Assembly (NCBI GenBank): GCA_963585895.1
Contig: OY757917.1
Span: forward strand, 102,711,617-102,775,616
DNA from: Sepioteuthis lessoniana
Taxonomy: Eukaryota; Mollusca; Cephalopoda; Myopsida; Loliginidae
Length of the DNA: 64,000 bases
Direction of reading: 5' to 3'
Both the position numbers and the translations under genes were made by a program. Below the pieces are notes generated by a model, which did no database searches, was not told the DNA's origin, and saw only the letters and a list, made by a program, of their open reading frames with translations. Positions 16,501 through 31,949 of the stretch are shown here, piece after piece. Positions within the stretch are counted from its first letter, which is position 1, and every line of letters begins with the position of its first letter.

Positions 16501-18330
16501 AACCAACCAACCAACACACAAACAAAAAATAGAAGACTTTCATATTAAATATCCTAACAAGAGTTGACATATCATAAAACCAACCAACCAACCAACCAAC
16601 ACACAAAAAAAAAATAGAAGACTTTCATATTAAATATCCTAAAAAGAGTTGACATATCATAAAACCAACCAACCAACCAACCAACCAACCAACACACAAA
16701 CAAAAAAGAGAAGACTTTCATATTAAATATCCTAACAAGAGTTGACATATCATAAAACCACCAACCAACACACAAACAAAAAAGAGAAGACTTTGGTATT
16801 AAATATCCTAACAAGAGTTGACATATCATAAAACCAACCAACCAAGACACAAACAAAAAAGAAGACATTGGTATTAAATATCCTAACAAGAATTGATATA
16901 TCATAAAACCTACCAACCAACACACAAACAAAAAAGAGAAGACTTTGGTATTAAATATCCTAACAAAAGTTGACACATCATAAAACCAACCAACCAACAC
17001 ACAAACAAAAAGAAAAGACTTTTGTATTAAATATCCTAACAAGAGTTGACATATAAAACCAACCAATCAACCAACCAACCAACCAAACAACCAACCAACA
17101 AACAAATAAACAAAAAAGAGAAAACCTTGGTATTAAATATCCTAACAAGAGTTGACATATCATAAAACTCCCAACCAACCAACCAACCAACCAACACACA
17201 AACAAAAAAAAAAAGACTTTGGTATTAAATATCCTAACAAGAATTGACATATCATAAAACCTACCAACCAACACACAAACAGAAAAACAGAAGACTTTGG
17301 TATTAAATATTCTAACAAGAGTTGACATATCATGAAACCAACCAGCCAACACAAAAACAAAAAAAGGAGACTTTGGTATTAAATATCCTAACAGGAATTG
17401 CCATATCATAAAACCTACCAACCAACACACAAACAAAAAACAGAAGACTTTGATATTAAATATCCTAACAAGAGTTGACATATCATAAAACCAACCAACC
17501 AACACACAAACAAAAAAAGAAAACTTTAGTATCAAATATCCTAACAAGAGTTGACATATCACAAAACAAACCAACCAACACACAAACAAAAAAAGAAGAC
17601 TTTGGTATTAAATATCCTAACAAGAGTTGACATATCATAAAACCAACCAACCAACACACAAACAGAAAAGAGAAGACTTTGATATTAAATATCCTAACAA
17701 GAATTGACATATCATAAAACCAACCAACCAACACACAAACAAAAAAAGAAGACTTTGGTATTAAATATCCTAACAAGAATTGACATATCATAAAACCAAC
17801 CAACCAACACACAAACAGAAAAAGAAGACTTTGGTATTAAACATCCTAACAAGAGTTGACATATCATAAAACCTACCAACCAACACACAAACTGAAAAAG
17901 AGAACACTTTGGTATTAAATATCCTAACAAGAGTTGACATATCATAAAACAAACCAATCAACCAACCAACCAACCAACTAAACAACCAACCAACAAACAA
18001 ATGAACAAAAAAGAGAAAACTTTGGTATTAAAAATCCTAACAAGAGATGACATATCACAAAACCAACCAACCAACACACAAACAAAAAAAGAAGACTCTG
18101 GTATTAAATATCCTAACAAGAATTCACATATCATAAAAAACAACAACCAACACACGAACAAAAAAGAATACTTTGTTATTAAATAGCCTAACAAGAATTG
18201 ACATATCATAAAACCTACCAACCAACACACAAACAGAAGAAGAAAAGACTTTGGTATTAAATATCCCAAAAAGAGTTGACATATCATGAAACCAACCAAC
18301 CACCCAACACACAAACAAAAAAATGAGTCT
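13560..18330 (+). repeat. About 2.6-kb higher-order duplication within the satellite
   Basis: Rare variants recur in the same order at a spacing near 2.6 kb. The marker AACCGACCAACACAGAATCA is at about 13630 and again at about 16234, and the same marker returns once more near 27380. Blocks at 15117-15405 and 17712-18000 match at an offset of 2595 bp. AACC expansions and the rare AACTCCC junction occur in both copies. This indicates segmental duplication of about 34 monomers as one unit. Confidence 0.8.
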
Positions 18331-18959
18331 TTGGTATTAAATATCCTAACAAAAATTGATATATCATAAAACCTACCAACCAACACACAAACAAAAAAGA
18401 GAAGACTTTGGTATTAAATATCCTAACAACAGTTGACATATCATTAAACCAACCAACCAACACACAAAAAAAAAAGAAGACTTTGGTATTAAATATCCTA
18501 ACCAGAGTTGACATATCATAAAACCAACCAACAAACACACAAACAAAAAAGAGAAGGCTTTGATATTAAATATCCTAAGAAGAGTTGACATATCATAAAA
18601 CCAACCAATCAACCAACCAACCAACCAACCAAACAACTAACCAACAAACAAATAAACAAAAAAGAGAAAACTTTGGTATTAAATATCCTAGGAAGAGTTG
18701 ACATATCATAAAACCAACCAACCAACACACAAACAAAAAAGACAAGGCTTTGGTATTAAATATCCCAACAAGATTTGACATATCATAAAACCAACCTACC
18801 AATGCACAAACAAAAAAAGAAGACTTTGGTATTAAATATCCTAACAAGAATTGACATATCATAAAACCAACCAACCAACACACAAACAAAAAAAGGAGAC
18901 TATGGTATTAAATATCCTAACAAGAAATTACATATCATAAAACCAACCAACCAACACAC

Positions 18960-21900
18960 AAACTGAAAAAGAGAAGACTCTGGTATTAAATATCCTAACA
19001 AGAGTTGACATATCATAAAACCAACCAACCAGCACACAAACAAAAAAAGAAGACTTTGGTATTAAATATCCTAACAAGCATTGACATATCATAAAACCAA
19101 CCAACCAACACACAAACTGAAAAAGAGAAGACTCTGGTATTAAATATCCTAACAAGAGTTGACATATCATAAAACCTACCAACCAACACACAAACAAAAA
19201 AGAGAAGACTTTGGTATTAAATATCCTAACAAGAGTTGATATATCATAAAACCAACCAACGAACACACAAACAAAAAAAGAAGACTTTAGTATTAAATAT
19301 CCTAACAAGAATTGACATATCATAAAACCAACCAACCAACACACAAACAAAAAAGAGAAGACTTTGATATTAAATATCCTAACAAGAATTGACATATCAT
19401 AAAACCAACCAACCAACACACAAACAAAAGAAGAAGACTTTGGTAATAAATATCCTAACAAGAGTTGACATATCATAAAACCAACCAACCAACACACAAA
19501 CAAAAAAAGAAGACGTTGGTATTAAATATCCTAATAAGGATTGACATATAATAAAACCAACCAACCAACACACAAACAGAAAAAGAAGACTTTGGCATTA
19601 AATATCCTAACAAAAGTTGACTTATCCTAAAACCTACCAACCAACACACAAACAGAAAAAGAGTAGACTTTGGTATTAAATATCCTAACAAGAGTTGACA
19701 TATCATGAAACCAACCAACCAACACAAAAACAAAAAAGAAGACTTTGGTATTACATATCTTAACAAGAATTGACATACCATAAAACCTACCAACCAACAC
19801 ACAAACAAAAAAGACAAGGCTTTGGTATTAAATATCCCAACAAGAGTTGACATATCATAAAACCAACCTACCAACGCACAAACAAAAAAAGAAGACTTTG
19901 GTATTAAATATCCTAACAAGAATTGACATATCATAAAACCAACCAACCAACACACAAACAAAAAAAGAAGACTTTGGTATTAAATATCCTAACAAGAATT
20001 GACATATCATAAAACCAACCAACCAACACACAAACAAAAAAAGGAGACTATGGTATTAAATATCCTAACAAGAAATTACATATCATAAAACCAACCAACC
20101 AACACACAAACTGAAAAAGAGAAGACTCTGGTATTAAATATCCTAACAAGAGTTGACATATCATAAAACCAACCAACCAGCACACAAACAAAAAAAGAAG
20201 ACTTTGATATTAAATATCCTAACAAGAATTGACATATCATAAAACCAACCAACCAACACACAAACAAAAGAAGAAGACTTTGGTAATAAATATCCTAACA
20301 AGAGTTGACATATCATAAAACCAACCAACCAACACACAAACAAAAAAAGAAGACGTTGGTATTAAATATCCTAATAAGGATTGACATATAATAAAACCAA
20401 CCAACCAACACACAAACAGAAAAAGAAGACTTTGGCATTAAATATCCTAACAAAAGTTGACTTATCCTAAAACCTACCAACCAACACACAAACAGAAAAA
20501 GAGTAGACTTTGGTATTAAATATCCTAACAAGAGTTGACATATCATGAAACCAACCAACCAACACAAAAACAAAAAAGAAGACTTTGGTATTACATATCT
20601 TAACAAGAATTGACATACCATAAAACCTACCAACCAACACACAAACAAAAAAGACAAGGCTTTGGTATTAAATATCCCAACAAGAGTTGACATATCATAA
20701 AACCAACCTACCAACGCACAAACAAAAAAAGAAGACTTTGGTATTAAATATCCTAACAAGAATTGACATATCATAAAACCAACCAACCAACACACAAACA
20801 AAAAAAGAAGACTTTGGTATTAAATATCCTAACAAGAATTGACATATCATAAAACCAACCAACCAACACACAAACAAAAAAAGGAGACTATGGTATTAAA
20901 TATCCTAACAAGAAATTACATATCATAAAACCAACCAACCAACACACAAACTGAAAAAGAGAAGACTCTGGTATTAAATATCCTAACAAGAGTTGACATA
21001 TCATAAAACCAACCAACCAGCACACAAACAAAAAAAGAAGACTTTGGTATTAAATATCCTAACAAGCATTGACATATCATAAAACCAACCAACCAACACA
21101 CAAACTGAAAAAGAGAAGACTCTGGTATTAAATATCCTAACAAGAGTTGACATATCATAAAACCTACCAACCAACACACAAACAAAAAAGAGAAGACTTT
21201 GGTATTAAATATCCTAACAAGAGTTGATATATCATAAAACCAACCAACCAACACACAAACAAAAAAAGAAGACTTTAGTATTAAATATCCTAACAAGAAT
21301 TGACATATCATAAAACCAACCAACCAACACACAAACAAAAAAGAGAAGACTTTGATATTAAATATCCTAACAAGAATTGACATATCATAAAACCAACCAA
21401 CCAACACACAAACAAAAGAAGAAGACTTTGGTAATAAATATCCTAACAAGAGTTGACATATCATAAAACCAACCAACCAACACACAAACAAAAAAAGAAG
21501 ACGTTGGTATTAAATATCCTAATAAGGATTGACATATAATAAAACCAACCAACCAACACACGAACAGAAAAAGAAGACTTTGGCATTAAATATCCTAACA
21601 AAAGTTGACTTATCCTAAAACCTACCAACCAACACACAAACAGAAAAAGAGTAGACTTTGGTATTAAATATCCTAACAAGAGTTGACATATCATGAAACC
21701 AACCAACCAACACAAAAACAAAAAAGAAGACTTTGGTATTACATATCTTAACAAGAATTGACATACCATAAAACCTACCAACCAACACACAAACAAAAAA
21801 GACAAGGCTTTGGTATTAAATATCCCAACAAGAGTTGACATATCATAAAACCAACCTACCAACGCACAAACAAAAAAAGAAGACTTTGGTATTAAATATC

Positions 21901-24560
21901 CTAACAAGAATTGACATATCATAAAACCAACCAACCAACACACAAACAAAAAAAGGAGACTATGGTATTAAATATCCTAACAAGAAATTACATATCATAA
22001 AACCAACCAACCAACACACAAACAAAAAAAAAAGACTTTGGTATTAAATATCCTAACAAGCATTGACATATCATAAAACCAACCAACCAACACACAAACT
22101 GAAAAAGAGAAGACTCTGGTATTAAATATCCTAACAAGAGTTGACATATCATAAAACCAACCAACCAGCACACAAACAAAAAAAGAAGACTTTGGTATTA
22201 AATATCCTAACAAGCATTGACATATCATAAAACCAACCAACCAACACACAAACTGAAAAAGAGAAGACTCTGGAATTAAATATCCTAACAAGAGTTGACA
22301 TATCATAAAACCTACCAACCAACACACAAACAAAAAAGAGAAGACTTTGGTATTAAATATCCTAACAAGAATTCACATATCATAAAACATACCAACCAAC
22401 ACATGAACAAAAAAAGAAGGCTTTTGTATTAAATATCCTAACAAGAGTTGACATATAACAAAACCAACCAACCAACACACAAACAAAAAAGAGAAGACTT
22501 TGATATTAAATATCCTAACAAGAATTGACATATCATAAAACCAACCAACCAACACACAAACAAAAGAAGAAGACTTTGGTAATAAATATCCTAACAAGAG
22601 TTGACATATCATAAAACCAACCAACCAACACACAAACAAAAAAAGAAGACGTTGGTATTAAATATCCTAATAAGGATTGACATATAATAAAACCAACCAA
22701 CCAACACACAAACAGAAAAAGAAGACTTTGGCATTAAATATCCTAACAAAAGTTGACTTATCATAAAACCTACCAACCAACACACAAACAGAAAAAGAGT
22801 AGACTTTGGTATTAAATATCCTAACAAGAGTTGACATATCATGAAACCAACCAACCAACACAAAAACAAAAAAGAAGACTTTGGTATTACATATCTTAAC
22901 AAGAATTGACATACCATAAAACCTACCAACCAACACACAAACAAAAAATGAAGACTTTGGTACTAAATATCCTAACAAGAGTTGACATATAACAAAACCA
23001 ACCAACCAGCACACAAACAAAAAAAGAAAACTTTGGTATTAAATATCCTAACAAGAATTGACATATCATAAAACCAACCAACACAAAAACAATAAAGAAC
23101 ACTTTGGTATTAAATATCTTAACAAGAATTGACATACCATAAAACCAACGAACCAACACTCTAACAAAAAAAGAAGACTTTGGTATTAAATATCCTAACA
23201 AGAGTTGACATATCATAAAACCAACATACCAACACACAAACAAAAAAGGGACGACTTTGGTATTAAATATCCTAACAAGAATTGACATATCATAAAACCA
23301 TCCAACCAACACACAAACAAAAAAGACAAGACTTTGGTATTAAATATCCTAACAAGAGGTGACATATCATAAAACCAACCAAACAACACACAAACAAAAA
23401 AGAGAAGACTTTAGTATTAAATATCCTAACAAGAGTTGACATATCATAAAACCAACCAATCAACCAACCAACCAACCAAACAACCAACCAACAAACAAAC
23501 AAACAAATAAAAAAGAGAAAACTTTGGTACTAAATATCCTAACAATAGTTGACATATCATAAAACCAACCAACCAACCAACCAACCAACACACAAACAAA
23601 AAGAGAAGTCTTTGGGATTAAATATCCTAACAAGAGTTGACATATCATAAATCCAACCAACCAACCAACACACAAACAAAAAAGAGAAGACTTTGGTATT
23701 AAATATCCTAACAAGAGTTGACATATCATAAAACCTACCAACCAACACACAAACAAAAAAGAGAAGACTTTGGTATTAAATATCCTAACAAGAGTTGATA
23801 TATCATAAAACCAACCAACCAACACACAAACAAAAAAAGAAGACTTTAGTATTAAATATCCTAACAAGAATTGACATATCATAAAACCAACCAACCAACA
23901 CACAAACAAAAAAGAGAAGACTTTGATATTAAATATCCTAACAAGAATTGACATATCATAAAACCAACCAACCAACACACAAACAAAAGAAGAAGACTTT
24001 GGTAATAAATATCCTAACAAGAGTTGACATATCATAAAACCAACCAACCAACACACAAACAAAAAAAGAAGACGTTGGTATTAAATATCCTAATAAGTAT
24101 TGACATATAATAAAACCAACCAACCAACACACAAACAGAAAAAGAAGACTTTGGCATTAAATATCCTAACAAAAGTTGACTTATCCTAAAACCTACCAAC
24201 CAACACACAAACAGAAAAAGAGTAGACTTTGGTATTAAATATCCTAACAAGAGTTGACATATCATGAAACCAACCAACCAACACAAAAACAAAAAAGAAG
24301 ACTTTGGTATTACATATCTTAACAAGAATTGACATACCATAAAACCTACCAACCAACACACAAACAAAAAAGACAAGGCTTTGGTATTAAATATCCCAAC
24401 AAGAGTTGACATATCATAAAACCAACCTACCAACGCACAAACAAAAAAAGAAGACTTTGGTATTAAATATCCTAAGAAGAATTGACATATCATAAAACCA
24501 ACCAACCAACACACAAACAAAAAAAGGAGACTATGGTATTAAATATCCTAACAAGAAATT
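18960..24560 (+). repeat. Higher-order repeat family with a near-identical block of about 490 bp in four copies
   Basis: A block of six to seven monomers recurs at 19473, 20313, 21461 and 24032, at offsets of 840, 1148 and 2571 bp. Minus-strand conceptual translation of the four blocks differs at very few residues. Markers are ATTACATATCTTAAC, AAACTGAAAAAGAGAAG and CAAAAGAAGAAGACTTTGG. Unequal spacing of identical blocks suggests repeated duplication and deletion between copies. A related stretch at 12003-12650 matches 22373-23020 at an offset of 10370 bp. Confidence 0.8.
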
Positions 24561-27500
24561 ACATATCATAAAACCAACCAACCAACACACAAACAAAAAA
24601 AAAAGACTTTGGTATTAAATATCCTAACAAGCATTGACATATCATAAAACCAACCAACCAACACACAAACTGAAAAAGAGAAGACTCTGGTATTAAATAT
24701 CCTAACAAGAGTTGACATATCATAAAACCAACCAACCAGCACACAAACAAAAAAAGAAGACTTTGGTATTAAATATCCTAACAAGCATTGACATATCATA
24801 AAACCAACCAACCAACACACAAACTGAAAAAGAGAAGACTCTGGAATTAAATATCCTAACAAGAGTTGACATATCATAAAACCTACCAACCAACACACAA
24901 ACAAAAAAGAGAAGACTTTGGTATTAAATATCCTAACAAGAATTCACATATCATAAAACATACCAACCAACACATGAACAAAAAAAGAAGGCTTTTGTAT
25001 TAAATATCCTAACAAGAGTTGACATATAACAAAACCAACCAACCAACACACAAACAAAAAAGAGAAGACTTTGGTATTAAATATCCTAACAAGAGTTGAC
25101 ATATCATAAAACCAACCAACCAACCAACCAACCAACAAACAAACAAAAAAAGAAGACTTTGGTATTAAATATCCTAACAAGAGTTGACATATCATAAAGC
25201 CAACCAACCAACACACAAACAAAAAAGAGAAGACGTTGGTATTAAATATCCTAAAAAGAATTGACATATCATAAATCCAACCAACCAGCACACAATCATA
25301 AAAAGAAAACTTTGGTATTAAATATCCTAACAATAATTGACATATCATAAAAGCAACCAACACAAAAACAAAAAAGAACACTTTGGTATTAAATATCTTA
25401 ACAAGAATTGACATACCATAAAACCAACGAACGAAACACACAAACAAAAAAGAAGACTTTGGTATTAAATATCCTAACAAGAGTTAACATATCATAAAAC
25501 CCACAAACCAACACACAAACAAAAGAAGAAGACTTTGGTAATAAATATCCTAACAAGAGTTGACATATCATAAAACCAACCAACCAACACACAAACAAAA
25601 AAAGAAGACGTTGGTATTAAATATCCTAATAAGGATTGACATATAATAAAACCAACCAACCAACACACAAACAGAAAAAGAAGACTTTGGCATTAAATAT
25701 CCTAACAAAAGTTGACTTATCATAAAACCTACCAACCAACACACAAACAGAAAAAGAGTAGACTTTGGTATTAAATATCCTAACAAGAGTTTACATATCT
25801 TGAAACCAACCAACCAAGACAAAAACAAAAAAGAAGACTTTGGTATTACATATCTTAACAAGAATTGACATACCATAAAACCTACCAACCAACACACAAA
25901 CAAAAAATGAAGACTTTGATACTAAATATCCTAACAAGAGGTGACATATAACAAAACCAACCAACCAGCACACAAACAAAAAAAGAAAACTTTGGTATTA
26001 AATATCCTAACAAGAATTGACATATCATAAAACCAACCAACACAAAAACAAAAAAGAACACTTTGGTATTAAATATCTTAACAAGAATTGACATACCATA
26101 AAACCAACGAACCAACACACTAACAAAAAAAGAAGACTTTGGTATTAAATATCCTAACAAGAGTTGACATATGATAAAACCAACATACCAACACACAAAC
26201 AAAAAAGAGACGACTTTGGTATTAAATATCCCAACAAAATTGACATATCATAAAACCATCCAACCAACACACAAACAAAAAAGACAAGACTTTGGTATTA
26301 AATATCCTAACAAAAGGTGACATATCATAAAACCAACCAAACAACACACAAACAAAAATGAGAAGACTTTAGTATTAAATATCCTAACAAGAGTTGACAT
26401 ATCATAAAACCAACCAATCAACCAACCAACCAACCAAACAAGCAACCAACAAACAAACAAACAAACAAAAAAGAGAAAACTTTGGTACTAAATATCCTAA
26501 CAATAGTTGACATATCATAAAACCAACCAACCAACCAACACACAAACAAAAAGAGAAGACTATGGTATTAAGTATCCTAACAAGAGTTGACATATCATAA
26601 ATCCAACCAACCAACCAACCAACCAACCAACACACAAACAAAAAAGAGAAGACTTTGGTATTAAATATCCTTACAAGAGTTGACATATCATAAAGCCAAC
26701 CAACCAACACACAAACAAAAAAGAGAAGACTTTGGTATTAAATATCCTAAAAAGAATTGACATATCATAAATCCAACCAACCAGCACACAATCAAAAAAA
26801 GAAAACTTTGGTATTAAATATCCTAACAAGAATTGACATATCATAAAAGCAACCAACACAAAAACGAAAAAGAACACTTTGGTATTAAATATCTTAACAA
26901 GAATTGACATACCATAAAACCAACGAACGAAACACACAAACAAAAAAAGAAGACTTTGGTATTAAATATCCTAACAAGAGTTGACATATCATAAAACCAA
27001 CATACCAACACACAAACAAAAAAGAGAAGACTTTGGTATTAAATATCAAAAAAAGAATTGACATAACATAAAACCAACCAACCAGCACACAAACAAAAAA
27101 AGAAGACTTTGGTATTAAATATCCTAACAAGAATTGACATATCATAAAACCAACCAACCAACACACAAACAAAAAAAGAAGACTTTGGTATTAAATATCC
27201 TAACAAGAATTGACATATCATAAAACCAACCAACCAACACACGAACAAAAAAGACAAGACTTTGGTATTAAATATCCTAACAAGAATTGACATATCATAA
27301 AACAAAACCAACCAACAAACACAAAAAAAATGAGACTTTGGTATTAAATATCCTAACAAGAGTTGACATATCACAAAACCAACCGACCAACACAGAATCA
27401 AAAAGAGAACTCTTTGGTATTAAATATCCTAACAAGAGTTGACATATCATAAAACCTACCAACCAAGACACAAACAAAAAAGACAAGACTTTGGTATTAA

Positions 27501-28649
27501 ATATCCTAACAAGAGTTGACATATAATAAAACCAACAAATCAACCAACCAACCAACCAAACAACCAACCAACAAACAAACAAACAAAAAAGAGAAAACTT
27601 TGGTACTAAATATCCTAACAAGAGTTGACATATCATAGAACCAACCAACCAACCAACTAACACACAAACGGAAAATAGAAGACTTTCATATTAAATATCC
27701 TAACAAGAGTTGACATATCATAAAACCAACCAACCAACCAACCAACCAACCAACCAACACACAAACAAAAAAGAGAAGACTTTCGTATTAAATATCCTAA
27801 CAAGAGTTGACATATCATAAAACCAACCAACCAACACACAAACAAAAAAGAGAAGACTTTGGTATTAAATATCCTAACAAGAGTTGAGATATCATAAAAC
27901 CTACCAACCAATACACAAACAAAAAAGAAGACATTGGTATTAAATATCCTAACAAGAATTGATATATCATAAAACCTACCAACCAACACACAAACAAAAA
28001 AGAGAAGACTTTGGTATTAAATATCCTAACAAAAGTTGACACATCATAAAACCAACCAACCAACACACAAACAAAAAGAAAAGACTTTGGTATTAAATAT
28101 CCTAACAAGAGTTGACATATAAAACCAACCAATCAACCAACCAACCAACCAAACAACCAACCAACAAACAAATAAACAAAAAAGAGAAAATCTTGGTATT
28201 AAATATCCTAACAAGAGTTGACATATCATAAAACTCCCAACCAACCAACCAACCAACCAACACACAAACAAAAAAAAAAGACTTTGGTATTAAATATCCT
28301 AACAAGAATTGACATATCATAAAACCTACCAACCAACACACAAACAGAAAAACAGAAGAGTTTGGTATTAAATATCCTAACAAGAGTTGACATATCATGA
28401 AACCAACCAGCCAACACACAAACAAAAAAAGGAGACTTTGGTATTAAATATCCTAACAAGAATTGACATATCATAAAACCTACCAACCAACACACAAACA
28501 AAAAACAGAAGACTTTGATATTAAATATCCTAACAAGAGTTGACATATCATAAAACCAACCCACCAACACACAAACAAAAAAAGAAAACTTTGGTATCAA
28601 ATATCCTAACAAGAGTTGACATATCACAAAACCAACCAACCAACACCCA

Positions 28650-31340
28650 AACAAAAAAAGAAGACTTTGGTATTAAATATCCTAACAAGAGTTGACATAT
28701 CATAAAACCAACCAACCAACACACAAACAGAAAAGAGAAGACTTTGATATTAAATATCCTAACAAGAATTGACATATAAAACCAACCAACCAACACACAA
28801 ACAAAAAAAGAAGACTTTGGTATTAAATATCCTAACAAGAATTGACATATCATAAAACCAACCAACCAACACACAAACAGAAAAAGAAGACTTTGGTATT
28901 AAACATCCTAACAAGAGTTGACATATCATAAAACCTACCAACCAACACACAAACTGAAAAAGAGAACACTTTGGTATTAAATATCCTAACAAGAGTTGAC
29001 ATATCATAAAACAAACCAATCAACCAACCAACCAACCAACTAAACAACCCACCAACAAACAAATGAACAAAAAAGAGAAAACTTTGGTATTAAATATCCT
29101 AACAAGAGTTGACATATCATAAAACCTACCAACCAATTTACAAACCAACCAACCAACGAACCCACAAACAAAAAGAGAAGACTTTGGTATTAAATATCCT
29201 AACAAGAGTTGACATATCACAAAACCAACCAACCAACACACAAACAAAAAAAGAAGACTCTGGTATTAAATATCCTAACAAGAATTCACATATCATAAAA
29301 AACAACAACCAACACACGAACAAAAAAGAATACTTTGTTATTAAATATCCTAACAAGAATTGACATATCATAAAACCTACCAACCAACACACAAACAGAA
29401 AAAGAAAAGACTTGGTATTAAATATCCTAACAAGAGTTGACATATCATGAAACCAACCAACCAACCAACACACAAACAAAAAAAAAAGTCTTTGGTATTA
29501 AATATCCTAACAAGAATTGATATATCATAAAACCTACCAACCAACACACAAACAAAAAAGAGAAGACTTTGGTATTAAATATCCTAACAACAGTTGACAT
29601 ATCATAAAACCAACCAACCAACACACAAACAGAAAAGAGAAGACTTTGATATTAAATATCCTAACAAGAATTGACATATCATAAAACCAACCAACCAACA
29701 CACAAACAAAAAAAGAAGACTTTGGTATTAAATATCCTAACAAGAATTGACATATCATAAAACCAACCAACCAACACACAAACAGAAAAAGAAGACTTTG
29801 GTATTAAACATCCTAACAAGAGTTGACATATCATAAAACCTACCAACCAACACACAAACTGAAAAAGAGAACACTTTGGTATTAAATATCCTAACAAGAG
29901 TTGACATATCATAAAACAAACCAATCAACCAACCAACCAACCAACTAAACAACCAACCAACAAACAAATGAACAAAAAAGAGATAACTTTGGTATTAAAT
30001 ATCCTAACAAGAGTTGACATATCATAAAACCAACCAACCAATTTACAAACCAACCAACCAACGAACCCACAAACAAAAAGAGAAGACTTTGGTATTAAAT
30101 ATCCTAACAAGAGTTGACATATCACAAAACCAACCAACCAACACACAAACAAAAAAAGAAGACTCTGGTATTAAATATCCTAACAAGAATTCACATATCA
30201 TAAAAAACAACAACCAACACACGAACAAAAAAGAATACTTTGTTATTAAATATCCTAACAAGAATTGACATATCATAAAACCTAACAACCAACACACAAA
30301 CAGAAAAAGAAAAGACTTGGTATTAAATATCCTAACAAGAGTTGACATATCATGAAACCAACCAACCAACCAACACACAAACAAAAAAAAAAAGTCTTTG
30401 GTATTAAATATCCTAACAAGAATTGATATATCATAAAACCTACCAACCAACACACAAACAAAAAAGAGAAGACTTTGGTATTAAATATCCTAACAACAGT
30501 TGACATATCATAAAACCAACCAACCAACACACAAACAGAAAAGAGAAGACTTTGATATTAAATATCCTAACAAGAATTGTCATATCATAAAACCAACCAA
30601 CCAACACACAAACAAAAAAAGAAGACTTTGGTATTAAATATCCTAACAAGATTTGACATATCATAAAACCAACCAACCAACACACAAACAGAAAAAGAAG
30701 ACTTTGGTATTAAACATCCTAACAAGAGTTGACATATCATAAAACCTACCAACCAACACACAAACTGTAAAAGAGAACACTTTGGTATTAAATATCCTAA
30801 CAAGAGTTGACATATCATAAAACAAACCAATCAACCAACCAACCAACTAACTAAACAACCAACCAACAAACAAATGAACAAAAAAGAGAAAACTTTGGTA
30901 TTAAATATCCTAACAAGAGTTGACATATCATAAAACCAACCAACCAATTTACAAACCAACCAACCAACGAACCCACAAACAAAAAGAGAAGACTTTGGTA
31001 TTAAATATCCTAACAAGAGTTGACATATCACAAAACCAACCAACCAACACACAAACAAAAAAAGAAGACTCTGGTATTAAATATCCTAACAAGAATTCAC
31101 ATATCATAAAAAACAACAACCAACACACGAACAAAAAAGAATACTTTGTTATTAAATATCCTAACAAGAATTGACATATCATAAAACCTACCAACCAACA
31201 CACAAACAGAAAAAGAAAAGACTTGGTATTAAATATCCTAACAAGAGTTGACATATCATGAAACCAACCAACCAACCAACACACAAACAAAAAAAAAAGT
31301 CTTTGGTATTAAATATCCTAACAAGAATTGATATATCATA
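28650..31340 (+). repeat. Three tandem copies of a 905-bp higher-order repeat
   Basis: A unit of about 12 monomers repeats three times. The marker with TTTACAAACCAACC and ACGAACCCAC recurs at about 29138, 30043 and 30949, offsets of 905 and 906 bp. Each unit also carries the rare CATAAAAAACAACAACC and TTTGTTATTAAATATCC variants and the AACTAAACAACC expansion. Related but older-looking copies of the marker set sit at about 10386-11150, 15117-15860 and 17712-18386. Confidence 0.85.
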
Positions 31341-31949
31341 AAACCTACCAACCAACACATAAACAAAAAAAAGAAGACTTTGGTATTAAATATCCTAACA
31401 ACAGTTGACATATCATTAAACCAACCAACCAACAAACAAAAAAAAAAGAAGACTTTGGTATTAAATATCCTAACAAGAGTTGATATATCATAAAACCTAC
31501 CAACCAACACACAAACAAAAAAGAGAAGACTTTGGTATTAAATATCCTAACAACAGTTGACATATCATTAAACCAACCAACCAACACACAAAAAAAAAGA
31601 AGACTTTGGTATTAAATATCCTAACCAGAGTTGACATATCATAAAACCAACCAACAAACACACAAACAAAAAAGAGAAGGCTTTGATATTAAATATCCTA
31701 AGAAGAGTTGACATATCATAAAACCAACCAATCAACCAACCAACCAACCAAACAACTAACCAACAAACAAATAAACAAAAAAGAGAAAACTTTGGTATTA
31801 AATATCCTAGCAAGAGTTGACATATCATAAAACCAACCAACCAACACACAAACAAAAAAGACAAGGCTTTGGTATTAAATATCCCAACAAGATTTGACAT
31901 ATCATACAACCCATCAACCAAACAACCAACCAACACACAAACAAAAAAG

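Noticed and set aside
10713-31174. Plus-strand frames of 61-84 codons rich in Lys/Thr/Asn
   Set aside because: They are the plus-strand reading of longer AACC-type monomers and recur only because those blocks are duplicated.
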